Positions 9,223 to 18,252 of a DNA stretch of 64,000 nucleotides are shown one piece after another. The first letter of the stretch is position 1. Every line of letters starts with the position of its first letter. The notes beneath the pieces were generated by a model. The model worked only from the letters and a program-made list of their open reading frames with translations. It did no database searches and was not told where the DNA came from. The translations under genes and the position numbers were made by a program. Origin of the DNA: Paraclostridium benzoelyticum (GTDB lineage Bacteria > Bacillota > Clostridia > Peptostreptococcales > Peptostreptococcaceae); the NCBI RefSeq assembly GCF_001006285.1, contig NZ_LBBT01000184.1:1-64000 (forward strand), given 5' to 3'.

Positions 9223-10551
9223 TTATATTCTATCCCACAACTTGTTGCTCATCTCTCTACTCTTTGCTAATATCGACTCTTCATCAATATTTAATAAAAT
9301 TCTATCCTTCATCAATACTTTTCCATTTATAATGGTTGTATCAACGCTTCTTCCTGTCATCCCAAATATTATGTGTCCATTTTCTGTATTTTCATTAAGC
9401 GGAGTATGCGGTATATAATCTACAACTATTACATCAGCATATGCTCCCTCTTTTAAAACTCCTAGATCTTTTTTATAATGCTTACTAGCTATTTTTCTGT
9501 TGTTTTCAAATAACATAGTTGGAGCTTCTGCCCATCCAACTCTTGGATCTCTTAATTGATGTTTGTGTATTATATTTGCAACCTTTAAAGATTCAAACAT
9601 ATCACTTGTATATCCATCAGTTCCTAATCCAACAGTTATTCCTTTGTTTAGTAAATGAACTACAGGAGAACATCCTACTGCATTTCCCATATTAGATTCT
9701 GGATTATGTACAACAAAAGATTTATTTTCTTTTATTAATTCCATTTCTTCAGAATCTATATGAATACAGTGAACTGCTATAGTTTTGTCATTTAAAACAT
9801 TGAAATCATTTAATCTTTGTACAACCTTTTTATTGTATTTTTCTTTATTTATAATGACATCATCTATCCCCTCTGCTGTATGTACATGATATCCAGCATC
9901 TAGATTAGCCATTTCATTTGCACATTTTTCTAAAGTTTCATCAGATAATGTAAAAGCTGCATGAAGTCCAAACATACCTTTTACCATATCTGATTCATCA
10001 TCTTTAGCAAATTTTATAAAATTAACGTTTTCCTGAATTCCTTGGTCTATCGTTTTTAATCCATCTCTATCAGATACTTCATAACAAAGGTTAGTTCTAA
10101 TTCCTAAATTCTTAGCTACATCTTTTATAGTAAACAAACTTCCCTCTATAGCAAATGGACTCGCGTGGTGATCAAATACTGTTGTAACTCCATTTTTTAT
10201 ACAATCTATATAAGTTGAATAAGCACTATATTTTGTATCTTCTAAAGTAAGTTTTTTATCTAATCTCCACCATAAGTTTTCTAAGATTTCCATAAAATTT
10301 TCTGATGGTTTTCCTGGTACCGCCATCCCCCTAGCAAAAGAACTATATATATGCATATGAGTGTTTATAAGCCCTGGCATTATTACCTTTTTATTCGCAT
10401 CTATGAACTCATAATCTGAGTACTTTTCCTTCATTTCTTTAGTTGAACCAATCTCTTTTATAACATTACCTTCGATAACTACACAACCGTCATCTATATA
10501 TGGATTTTGCTCATTTTTAGTTATCAATCTCCCATTTCCAACTAATATCAT
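9223..10551 (-). CDS. ssnA: SsnA putative aminohydrolase
   Basis: 442 residues of the amidohydrolase superfamily (chlorohydrolase/guanine deaminase-like). Metal and catalytic motifs: GLINTHMHIYSS near 60, GLHAAFTLS near 195, VHTAEG near 223, VHCIHID near 260, and GLGTDGYTSDM near 312. SsnA is one of the markers that co-occur with selenium-dependent molybdenum hydroxylases and is part of the purine-degradation cluster of E. coli and gut anaerobes. It probably deaminates or hydrolyses a purine-derived intermediate; the exact substrate is not settled from sequence. RBS TAGGAGG at good spacing. Confidence 0.9.
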   Translation of the reverse strand: MILVGNGRLITKNEQNPYIDDGCVVIEGNVIKEIGSTKEMKEKYSDYEFIDANKKVIMPGLINTHMHIYSSFARGMAVPGKPSENFMEILENLWWRLDKKLTLEDTKYSAYSTYIDCIKNGVTTVFDHHASPFAIEGSLFTIKDVAKNLGIRTNLCYEVSDRDGLKTIDQGIQENVNFIKFAKDDESDMVKGMFGLHAAFTLSDETLEKCANEMANLDAGYHVHTAEGIDDVIINKEKYNKKVVQRLNDFNVLNDKTIAVHCIHIDSEEMELIKENKSFVVHNPESNMGNAVGCSPVVHLLNKGITVGLGTDGYTSDMFESLKVANIIHKHQLRDPRVGWAEAPTMLFENNRKIASKHYKKDLGVLKEGAYADVIVVDYIPHTPLNENTENGHIIFGMTGRSVDTTIINGKVLMKDRILLNIDEESILAKSREMSNKLWDRI

Positions 10552-10570
10552 GTTTTGATACCTCCTAAGG

Positions 10571-12151
10571 TTATCTCAATACTTTACCAGCCTTAATATG
10601 TTTATATTCATTTTCTTCAATTACGCAGTTTCCATTTATGATTACATAGTCTATACCTGTTGGATATTGAGTAGAATTAATATAATCATCACACCCTGAA
10701 ACTTTGTCTTTATCGAATATAACTATATCTGCAAAGTATCCCTCTTTTAGTTGACCTCTATCTTTTATACTGAAACTTTGTGCAGCTTTTTTGGTCATTT
10801 TATGAACTGCTTCTTGTAAAGTCAATACTCCTAGTTCTCTAACATATCTTCCTAATATTTTAGGGAATGATCCGTATGCTCTTGGATGTGGCTTTCCTGA
10901 TAATAGACCATCTGTACAAACATTTTGTTCTTCTCTCTTCATAAAAGTTATAATATGCTCTTCTAATCCATAAAAATCTACCATTCCAACTGCATTTTCT
11001 TCTTCTAATAATAGGTCCATAGTAGCATCAACAGGATCTTTACCTCTCATTTCACCTATTTCTAATAGACTTTTACCTATTGTATTTTCATTCTTTTTAT
11101 TCTTTACACTTGTAACAAAAATTTGATCTATACCTGCAAATTGAATAAAGTTATCCCAACCTTCTATTCCATTTTCGATATCTTTTTTCATTCTATTTCT
11201 ATCATCTTCATTTTGTAATCTTTCTAATAGTTTATCTGTTCCTCCTGAATGTGCCCAAGGAGGAAGAACTACTCCAAGCATGGTACTACCTGCAGCATAT
11301 GGATATTGATCAAACGAAACTTTGATACCTTCTAATTTAACTTTTTCCAATAACTCTAAAACTTGTGGTATGTACTTCCAGTTATCTTTTCCACATACTT
11401 TGAAATGTGAAAAATGAACCTTAACCCCAGATTCTTTTCCTATAGTTATTATTTCTTCCATAGATGTAAGAATCGTATCAGCTTCACTTCTTTGATGAAC
11501 AACAAATACTCCATCATATTTTGCAACAACCTTGCACATTTCTATTATCTCTTCAGTCATAGAATAAGCACATGGTATATATATAAGCCCTGTAGATAAT
11601 CCAATAGCGCCTGCTTTTAATTCTCTTTCTGTAATTTCACACATCTTTTGAATTTCTTCTTTAGTTGCTGGTCTATCTTCTAATCCCATAGCTTCCATTC
11701 TAATATTTCCATGAGGAACTAAGTAAGTTTCATTTAATCCTACTCCGTTATCTTCCATCATAGTAAGATAGTTATCAGTAGTTTCATATTCCCAATCTAT
11801 CTCGTCACTTTCACCATCTAGGCCTGCTAGATTTTTTCTCCATGAAGGAATAAATTCTTTAGGAAGTGGGGACATAGATATACCATCTTGCCCCAATACT
11901 TCTGTTGTTATTCCTTGTCTTATCTTTATTTCATTAAATGGATTTACTAAAATCATAAGGTCTGAGTGGCTATGAGTATCTATAAAACCAGGACATACTA
12001 CTCTACCTCTTGCATCTATTATCCTATCTACATCTTCTGTAATCTCAGTTGATATTTTACTTATCTTATCATCATTAATTAACACATCCCCTATAAATGG
12101 TGCTGTATTATTACCATCAACTACTAGCCCTTGCTTTATTAAAATTTTCAT
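10571..12151 (-). CDS. N-acyl-D-amino-acid deacylase family
   Basis: 526-residue amidohydrolase of the D-aminoacylase family. Seen: GFIDTHSHSDL near 58, HQRSEAD near 220, HFSHFKVCGKDNW near 250, QYPYAAGSTML near 285 and the C-terminal DGLLSGKPHPRAYGSFP. Known members remove acyl groups, including formyl or carbamoyl-like groups, from D-amino acids or open ureides. It lies between ssnA and ygeY with 19-nt gaps. It is absent from the E. coli version of the cluster, so it may carry out a hydrolysis that E. coli does with another enzyme such as YgeW. The role in the pathway is inference. Confidence 0.85.
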   Translation of the reverse strand: MKILIKQGLVVDGNNTAPFIGDVLINDDKISKISTEITEDVDRIIDARGRVVCPGFIDTHSHSDLMILVNPFNEIKIRQGITTEVLGQDGISMSPLPKEFIPSWRKNLAGLDGESDEIDWEYETTDNYLTMMEDNGVGLNETYLVPHGNIRMEAMGLEDRPATKEEIQKMCEITERELKAGAIGLSTGLIYIPCAYSMTEEIIEMCKVVAKYDGVFVVHQRSEADTILTSMEEIITIGKESGVKVHFSHFKVCGKDNWKYIPQVLELLEKVKLEGIKVSFDQYPYAAGSTMLGVVLPPWAHSGGTDKLLERLQNEDDRNRMKKDIENGIEGWDNFIQFAGIDQIFVTSVKNKKNENTIGKSLLEIGEMRGKDPVDATMDLLLEEENAVGMVDFYGLEEHIITFMKREEQNVCTDGLLSGKPHPRAYGSFPKILGRYVRELGVLTLQEAVHKMTKKAAQSFSIKDRGQLKEGYFADIVIFDKDKVSGCDDYINSTQYPTGIDYVIINGNCVIEENEYKHIKAGKVLR

Positions 12152-12170
12152 AACACTTACCCCTATTTAT

Positions 12171-13358
12171 TTATTTTTTATAAACTGATTTAAGTATTCC
12201 GTAGTAACCTTCTGCTCCTATAAATAATTGTTCTTGTTCTATATATTCATCTATTGTATGAGCAAGATTTTCTTTTGAAGGTCCAAATCCTATTGTTTTT
12301 ATTCCTGCTTCACCTGCATAGTGACTTCCATTTGTACAGAATGAGTATTGAGTTATTTGACTATCTATTCCAGCTTCTTTTAATCCTTTATATGCTGCTT
12401 GAACAAACTCATCTTGCTCATCATATAACCAACCTGGGAAGAATCTTTCACCTTCTATTTTATTTCCTGTATAGCATCCTTCACATCCTATAGCATAAGA
12501 AACTTTAGCATCTAGCTCCGGATCTTCTTTCATCATTTCATCTAATAATGCTTGTATTGGAGCTAGTACTCCTTCTTTATTTTCTCCTACTAATAATCTT
12601 CTATCAAAAGTAGCTTTACAATAATCTGGTACTACTGAAGCCCCTGGGTATGGAGAAGATTTTATATCAGTTAAAACTAATATTCCAGGTCCTAATACTG
12701 GGTGAGTAGGTGGCTCTAGATTTTGTATTTTTTCTATTATCTTAGACATTTTATATACTGCATTTATTCCTTTGTGTGGATTAGCAGAGTGAGCTGGTTT
12801 CCCGAAAGTTTCTACTACTATTTCTCCTCTACCTCTTTGCCCTATCTTTAAGTTAAGTTCTGAAGATTCTCCTATAACAACATAGTCTGGCTTAACAGCT
12901 TCACTTATTTTTCTAGCTGCTATTCCTTCAAATATTTCTTCATGAACTACACCTGCTACATATAATTCACCTTCAAAATCTTTCTTTGTATCTTCTGCAA
13001 AGTATGAAACAGCAGCTATCATTGCACTTAACTGACCTTTCATATCAGAAGTACCTCTACCATATATTTTTCCATCATTTATAACTCCACCAAATGGAGG
13101 GAATGTCCACTTACTTTCATCTGGTACTTCTACTGTGTCTATATGTCCATCAAATAATATTTTCTTTCCTTCTTTATTACCTTTGATACAACCTATTATG
13201 TTTCCGTATTCATCTCTAAACCAACTATCAAATCCTAGTTTTTTGAAGTTTTCTTCTATTGCTTTAACTACATTTTCTTCATGTCCTGAATAACTTGCAT
13301 TTCTTATTAACGATTGACATAATTCAGTTAATTCTTGTTTTCTTTGTTCATTTAACAT
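12171..13358 (-). CDS. ygeY: YgeY-type M20 metallohydrolase
   Basis: 395 residues of the M20 peptidase/ArgE/DapE family, subfamily YgeY (a selenium-metabolism-linked hydrolase). Motifs: LFDGHIDTVEVPD near 70, GRGTSDMKGQLSAM near 105, HEEIFEG near 140 and GESSELN near 165. It probably cleaves an N-acyl or amide bond to release 2,3-diaminopropionate or a related amino acid for the lyase encoded just upstream. Second gene of the operon, 35 nt after dpaL; RBS AAGGGGG. Confidence 0.9.
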   Translation of the reverse strand: MLNEQRKQELTELCQSLIRNASYSGHEENVVKAIEENFKKLGFDSWFRDEYGNIIGCIKGNKEGKKILFDGHIDTVEVPDESKWTFPPFGGVINDGKIYGRGTSDMKGQLSAMIAAVSYFAEDTKKDFEGELYVAGVVHEEIFEGIAARKISEAVKPDYVVIGESSELNLKIGQRGRGEIVVETFGKPAHSANPHKGINAVYKMSKIIEKIQNLEPPTHPVLGPGILVLTDIKSSPYPGASVVPDYCKATFDRRLLVGENKEGVLAPIQALLDEMMKEDPELDAKVSYAIGCEGCYTGNKIEGERFFPGWLYDEQDEFVQAAYKGLKEAGIDSQITQYSFCTNGSHYAGEAGIKTIGFGPSKENLAHTIDEYIEQEQLFIGAEGYYGILKSVYKK

Positions 13359-13392
13359 CCTATTAATCCCCCTTAATTTTTCTAATTATTAT

Positions 13393-14604
13393 CTATATAC
13401 TTGCACATTCTCCGTCCCAAACTATGCTTCTGTATTTCTCTGGATCTGTGTCCCCTTCAGTACTTATTAGTAATACTCTAGAATCTTTATCTAGTTTTAA
13501 TGCGTCTCTAAGATCTTTTAATTTATCATCGCTCATCATAGCTGCTAATAATCCTGTTGTTACAGCTCCTGATTCTCCTGATATAACTTTTGTATCTCCT
13601 GTTAATGGATTTCCTAATACTCTCATTCCTTTAGCTGAAACCCAATCTGGTGCTGAAACGAAAGCTCCTGAATAGTTCTTTAATATTTCAAATCCTATTG
13701 TATTTGGCTCTCCACAAGCAAGGCCAGCCATTATTGTAGGCATATCTCCACCAACAAATCTTGGTTTTCCATCTCCAGCTTCTGCAGATTTGTAGAAACA
13801 ATCTGCTTCATCAGCTTCTACTACTACTGTTATAGGACACTCATCAAATGCATTAGCTATGTATCCTTGTACTGCACCTGCAAGAGATCCAACTCCAGCT
13901 TGAACAAATACATGTGTAGGTCTTTCTACTCCGTACTCTTTTAATTGTTCCACTGCTTCTTTAGCCATTGTTCCGTACCCTTGCATTATCCAAGCAGGAA
14001 TATCTTCATAACCATCCCATGCTGTATCTTGAACTATAAGTCCTCCAACTTTTTTTGCATCTTCATCTGCTAATCTAACAGCATCATCGTAGTTAAGATC
14101 AGTTATACTTGCATCTGCTCCTTCAGCTTTGATGTTGTTTAATCTTGTTATTGATGATCCTTTTGGCATATAAACTACTGATTTTTGCTTTAATTTATTT
14201 GCAGTCCAAGCAACCCCTCTTCCGTGGTTTCCATCAGTAGCCGTAAAGAATGTCATATCTCCAAGCTTTGCTCTAACTTCATCAGATATTAATTTTTCAT
14301 AAGTTAATTCTGATATATCCATTCCTAATTTTTCAGCCATATGTCTTGCCATAGCAAACGATCCGCCTAGCACCTTAAATGCATTTAACCCAAATCTATA
14401 TGATTCATCTTTTACGAAAACTCCGCCAACTCCTAATACTTCAGCTAAATTATCTAATTTAACTAATGGTGTTTTTGTATATTGTGGGAAACTTTCGTGG
14501 AAAGATTTCACTTTACTTATCTCTTCATCATTTAAAAACTCTATAGTCTTTTCCTTATTTTCATTCTTTGGTAGGTTATTTAATTTCCATTTTATTTCTC
14601 TCAT
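13393..14604 (-). CDS. dpaL: Diaminopropionate ammonia-lyase
   Basis: 403-residue PLP enzyme (YgeX/DpaL). It turns 2,3-diaminopropionate into pyruvate and two ammonia. The PLP lysine lies in RFGLNAFKVLGGS and the phosphate-binding loop is GVGSLAGAVQGY. I place the start at the ATG at 14602-14604 (MREIKW): it has a GGGGGAG ribosome site 5-6 nt upstream, whereas a longer reading frame starting at 14649 would run through the -12 element of the sigma-54 promoter. First gene of the operon. Its product, pyruvate, gives the energy yield of the pathway. Confidence 0.93.
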   Translation of the reverse strand: MREIKWKLNNLPKNENKEKTIEFLNDEEISKVKSFHESFPQYTKTPLVKLDNLAEVLGVGGVFVKDESYRFGLNAFKVLGGSFAMARHMAEKLGMDISELTYEKLISDEVRAKLGDMTFFTATDGNHGRGVAWTANKLKQKSVVYMPKGSSITRLNNIKAEGADASITDLNYDDAVRLADEDAKKVGGLIVQDTAWDGYEDIPAWIMQGYGTMAKEAVEQLKEYGVERPTHVFVQAGVGSLAGAVQGYIANAFDECPITVVVEADEADCFYKSAEAGDGKPRFVGGDMPTIMAGLACGEPNTIGFEILKNYSGAFVSAPDWVSAKGMRVLGNPLTGDTKVISGESGAVTTGLLAAMMSDDKLKDLRDALKLDKDSRVLLISTEGDTDPEKYRSIVWDGECASI

Positions 14605-14644
14605 AATTCTCCCCCTTGTATAAATGTTTTCGTAATTTGTATAA

Positions 14645-14660
14645 AGCAATTAATATGCCA
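14645..14660 (-). promoter_or_regulatory. Sigma-54 (-24/-12) promoter of dpaL operon
   Basis: On the minus strand the sequence is TGGCATATTAATTGCT. It matches TGGCAC-N5-TTGCW at 15 of 16 constrained/spacer positions, with GG and GC exactly 12 bp apart. It lies about 40 nt upstream of the dpaL ATG, giving a start site near 14633. The next gene upstream encodes a sigma-54 enhancer-binding protein. Confidence 0.88.
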
Positions 14661-14695
14661 AACTTAAATTTATTTTCTAAAGAATCCTTAAAACC

Positions 14696-14710
14696 TAGTT
14701 TTTCAAACTA
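14696..14710. promoter_or_regulatory. Candidate enhancer/operator palindrome
   Basis: TAGTTT-TTC-AAACTA, a perfect 6-3-6 inverted repeat, about 36-50 bp upstream of the -24 element. It could be a site for the adjacent sigma-54 regulator. It is closer than most enhancers, and AT-rich palindromes occur by chance, so this is tentative. Confidence 0.35.
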
Positions 14711-14778
14711 AAACTTTGTTAATTCACTCACATTTTATATTTTTAACTATCCCTAATCACTTTCCCTATATAATAAAA

Positions 14779-14818
14779 AAATTCTCAAATCGGGAATTTT
14801 TACCGATTTGAGAATTTT
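14779..14818 (-). terminator. Terminator of the sigma-54 regulator gene
   Basis: A 15-bp stem (AAATTCTCAAATCGG / CCGATTTGAGAATTT) with T-rich flanks on the minus strand, just after the regulator stop. It separates the regulator from the sigma-54 operon. Confidence 0.85.
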
Positions 14819-14833
14819 CATTTTGAGAATTAT

Positions 14834-16630
14834 TTAATTTTCATCTAGTTTTCTATATAAAGTAGATACACCTATTCCAAGTTTTTTAGCTATTTCCTTT
14901 TTAGCTTTTGTATCTCTTCCATATTTATCAAGTATACTGTTTATATAAAACAACTCTAATTCTTTCATAGTTAAAATATCTTCATAATTATCAATTCTTA
15001 CTATATTACTACTGTTAGTATTTTTATTTGTAGTACTTATTTCTTTTATTTTACTATTGTTCTTTTCATAGTACTTGATTATATCTATTGGTAACATATC
15101 TTCTGATATTATTCCATCTTCTCCTATTATATTCATCATATATTCCGCTGAGTTTTCTAATTCTCTTATATTTCCCGGCCAATAATAATTAATCAACTTA
15201 TTCATCACAGATTCTTCAATTTTCTTTACATCTATGTCGAATTCTATTGAATATCTAGTTAATATATTCATAAATATATCTTTAATATCTTCTTTTCTAT
15301 CTCTAAGTGGTGGTAAATTAATAGGCATTACATTTAATCTATAATACAAGTCACTTCTAAACTTACCGCTATTAACTAAATCTAGTATATTTTGATTCGT
15401 AGCTGCTATTACCCTTATATCTAAATCTATAATTTTATTAGACCCTATCCTAACTAACTTTCTCTCTTGTAAAACTCTTAATAATTTAGCTTGTAAATGT
15501 ACAGATAAATCTCCTATCTCATCTAAAAATATTACTCCCGTATTAGCTAACTCAAACTTTCCTATTTTGCCTTCATTACTTGCCCCACTAAAAGCTCCTT
15601 TTGCATATCCAAAAAGCTCGCTTTCTAATAGTGCTTCTGGAATAGCTGCACAGTTTATAGCTATAAACGGTTTAGTACATCTATTTCCTTCTGCATGGAT
15701 TGACTTTGCAATTAACTCTTTACCTGTTCCACTTTCACCAGTTATTAAAACTGTTGAGTTAGATTGTGCAACTCTCTTAGTTCTAATTTTAACTAGCTTC
15801 ATAGCTTCGCTATTACCAATTATAGAATCTATTTTTTTAACTTCCCACTTAGTATTTATTTTTTGATCTTTATTTTCCTTAACTTCATCAAAAATTAGAA
15901 GCTTATCATAATTGTTAATATAAGGATGAACAGGTATTATTTTATATGTAGTATGATAAACTTTGTCATCTATACTAAAGCTTAACATCTCATTATTATC
16001 TTCATTTTGTTCTATGGCTCTTATTTCTACTAATTTGCCTATTGGATCATCAAAAATATTTAATCTTTTCTTTGCTATATTATTTATATATGATATCTTT
16101 CTTCCTGGATCTAAAATCAGCACACCTTTTTCAATATTATCAATTATATCTCTAAACATTTCCATCTCTTTATCAATATACTTACTATCTTCAAATTCAT
16201 TTACTTTTATAGAAATCAAATCTGAAATATGATGTATAAACTCTAAATAAGATTTTAACTTTTTACGTACTTCTTTTTTCTTTTCTTTATCAGTACTTAT
16301 TGCCCCTATAACACCAATTGTGCGCCCACTATACTTAATGGGCACAGCTAAAATCATTTTATCAAGGCACTTACTAAGCCTACTACAATTACTACAAATT
16401 TCATGACTAGCTATATCAACTACTGTTATATCATTTCCTGTGCTAATAACTTGGCTATATATATAACCACTAGATACAAGAACCTCATTTTCTTTATATT
16501 TGTAAATTCCAGAACCCCCAATTCTGACTAACCTATCATCTACAATTTCAATATCTACATTCAATACGCTCGCTATTGTTTCCACATATTTGGTCATTTC
16601 TTCTTGAACTTGTTTTAACATACTCGCCAT
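14834..16630 (-). CDS. Sigma-54-dependent transcriptional activator
   Basis: 598 residues from the ATG at 16628-16630, chosen because AAAGGGG lies 11 nt upstream; an in-frame ATG at 16684 has no ribosome site. N-terminal sensory region (about 1-165) with a cysteine group HEICSNCSRLSKC, then a PAS-like domain (about 170-270), the AAA+ domain (Walker A GESGTGKE; sigma-54 contact loop GAFSGA; Walker B IFLDEIGD) and a C-terminal Fis-type helix-turn-helix (AKKEIAKKLGIGVSTLYRKL). It should open the -24/-12 promoter upstream of dpaL when it senses a purine-related or redox signal. Confidence 0.93.
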   Translation of the reverse strand: MASMLKQVQEEMTKYVETIASVLNVDIEIVDDRLVRIGGSGIYKYKENEVLVSSGYIYSQVISTGNDITVVDIASHEICSNCSRLSKCLDKMILAVPIKYSGRTIGVIGAISTDKEKKKEVRKKLKSYLEFIHHISDLISIKVNEFEDSKYIDKEMEMFRDIIDNIEKGVLILDPGRKISYINNIAKKRLNIFDDPIGKLVEIRAIEQNEDNNEMLSFSIDDKVYHTTYKIIPVHPYINNYDKLLIFDEVKENKDQKINTKWEVKKIDSIIGNSEAMKLVKIRTKRVAQSNSTVLITGESGTGKELIAKSIHAEGNRCTKPFIAINCAAIPEALLESELFGYAKGAFSGASNEGKIGKFELANTGVIFLDEIGDLSVHLQAKLLRVLQERKLVRIGSNKIIDLDIRVIAATNQNILDLVNSGKFRSDLYYRLNVMPINLPPLRDRKEDIKDIFMNILTRYSIEFDIDVKKIEESVMNKLINYYWPGNIRELENSAEYMMNIIGEDGIISEDMLPIDIIKYYEKNNSKIKEISTTNKNTNSSNIVRIDNYEDILTMKELELFYINSILDKYGRDTKAKKEIAKKLGIGVSTLYRKLDEN

Positions 16631-16887
16631 TTGATATATTTCCCCTTTGTTAGTAAGTTTCACATATTGACTATATTTTATCATAATTGACTATCAAATA
16701 TAATTAACTAACTTATTAATTTACATAAACTTTTCAATTTATTTATTTTCTCTGTATCAATATTTTTAACAGAAAAATCGACAATAAACTTCACTAGAAT
16801 TATAGACAATAAAAAAAAATAGTGGTAATATATATGGGCATTAATCAATGTGGGCGGGCGAGGGAACCAAAATAAAGAGGAAGAAGG

Positions 16888-18198
16888 ATGGAACAAAAAC
16901 TATCAAGCAGTAAATTAGAATCAATTGCAACACAAAGTTTAAAAACAGAGATTTTAGCAGGAATCACAACATTCATAGCCAGCGTTTATATTATAATGAC
17001 TAATGCATTGATATTATCTGATGCAGATATAAGTCCAGATGCGGCTATGATAGCTACAGTACTTACATGTACTATATCTACAATTCTTATGGGAGTAATC
17101 TCAGATGCTCCACTTATATTAGTCCCTGGAATGGGAATAAATTCATTATTTACTTATACTATTGTTCAATCAATGGGGCTATCATGGCAAGAAGGTTTAG
17201 CTGCAGTATTAGTAAGTGGAATAATATTCACTTTAATAGCGAGTACAAAACTAACTACAATTCTTATGAACTCAATACCTAATAACTTAAAACATGCAAT
17301 AACTACAGGTGTAGGGTTTTTGATCTTATTCATAGGTCTTCAAAAAAGTGGTCTTGTTGTAGGTAATGAAAATACTATGATAGGTATTGGTAATATAGCA
17401 GACAAGGAAACCCTTTTAAGTATAATAACTTTAATTATCATATTGATATTAAATATGAAAAATGTACCAGGTAACTTACTTATAAGCATAATAATCGGTA
17501 CAGTATTATCACTTATTATGGGAGTAACTAGTCTAAGCAGTTTAGATTTTGCAGGATTTAACATACGTGCTATTAAAGAAGTATTTTTAGGCATGTCATT
17601 TAAAAATATTTGGTCTATACCGTTTATGGTAGCAGTATTTTCTATAACAATTGTAATAGTATTTGAAAATATGGGAATTTTATATGGTCAATTAGGAGCT
17701 CTAAAAAGAGAAGAAGATTTCCAAAAATCGTTTAAGGTAACTGGAATATCTAATATAATAGCTGGAATATGTGGAACAAGTCCAACTATAGTTGCAGCTG
17801 AAAACTTCTCAGGGATCAGTGTTGGTGGTAAAGGCAAAGTAGCTGCATTTACATCTGCTACATTATTCTTACTATCATTGTTCTTAATACCTGTATTAAA
17901 ACTTATACCAGATGGTGTTATAAGTAGTGTTCTTATATTTATAGGAATACTTATGATACAGACTTTCTTTGATCTAGAAAAAGGAGATTTGATAGAAACT
18001 ATATCTATAATCTTGATGATTACGATAATACCTTTTACTTATAATATTGTAAATGGTATATCTATTGGATTTATAGTTTATACAATTCTTAATTTAGTTA
18101 TAAATAAAGGGAAAAATGTTTCTTTAGCTATGTACGTACTTAGCGGATTGTTTATTCTTAACTTTGTAATGAGTACAGTTATGGGAACTATCCATTAA
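16888..18198 (+). CDS. AzgA-type NCS2 guanine/hypoxanthine permease
   Basis: 436-residue multi-pass membrane protein of the AzgA/PbuG group. Seen: the family block LVPGMGINSLFTYTIVQSMG and GLSWQEGLAAVLVSG near 72-110, and GTSPTIVAAENFSGISVGGK near 295, plus about 12 hydrophobic spans. It should import adenine, guanine or hypoxanthine by proton symport. It is divergent from the sigma-54 regulator and complements the NCS2 permease inside the operon. The leader between the two genes is GGGCGGGCGAGG-rich just before the AGGAAGAAGG ribosome site. I see no purine riboswitch core there. Confidence 0.9.
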   Translation: MEQKLSSSKLESIATQSLKTEILAGITTFIASVYIIMTNALILSDADISPDAAMIATVLTCTISTILMGVISDAPLILVPGMGINSLFTYTIVQSMGLSWQEGLAAVLVSGIIFTLIASTKLTTILMNSIPNNLKHAITTGVGFLILFIGLQKSGLVVGNENTMIGIGNIADKETLLSIITLIIILILNMKNVPGNLLISIIIGTVLSLIMGVTSLSSLDFAGFNIRAIKEVFLGMSFKNIWSIPFMVAVFSITIVIVFENMGILYGQLGALKREEDFQKSFKVTGISNIIAGICGTSPTIVAAENFSGISVGGKGKVAAFTSATLFLLSLFLIPVLKLIPDGVISSVLIFIGILMIQTFFDLEKGDLIETISIILMITIIPFTYNIVNGISIGFIVYTILNLVINKGKNVSLAMYVLSGLFILNFVMSTVMGTIH

Positions 18199-18203
18199 CA
18201 TAT

Positions 18204-18243
18204 TAAAAAAGGCGATCGCTCTAAAATAGTGCTCGCCTTTTTC
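18204..18243. terminator. Terminator between convergent genes
   Basis: Stem GGCGATCGCT / AGTGCTCGCC, nearly perfect with one mismatch and one G-T pair, flanked by A-run and T-run. It lies between the AzgA-type permease and the deformylase-like gene and can serve both strands. Confidence 0.85.
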
Positions 18244-18252
18244 ATTTATATA

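Noticed and set aside
14605-14649. Longer dpaL start at 14649
   Set aside because: It would place the start codon within the -12 region of the sigma-54 promoter and has no ribosome site; the ATG at 14604 has GGGGGAG.
16820-16887. G-rich stretch before the AzgA-type permease as a purine riboswitch or second sigma-54 promoter
   Set aside because: No purine-riboswitch core (paired arms with the conserved loop bases) and no GG-N10-GC spacing; TGGTAATATATATGGGC has the GC two bases too far.
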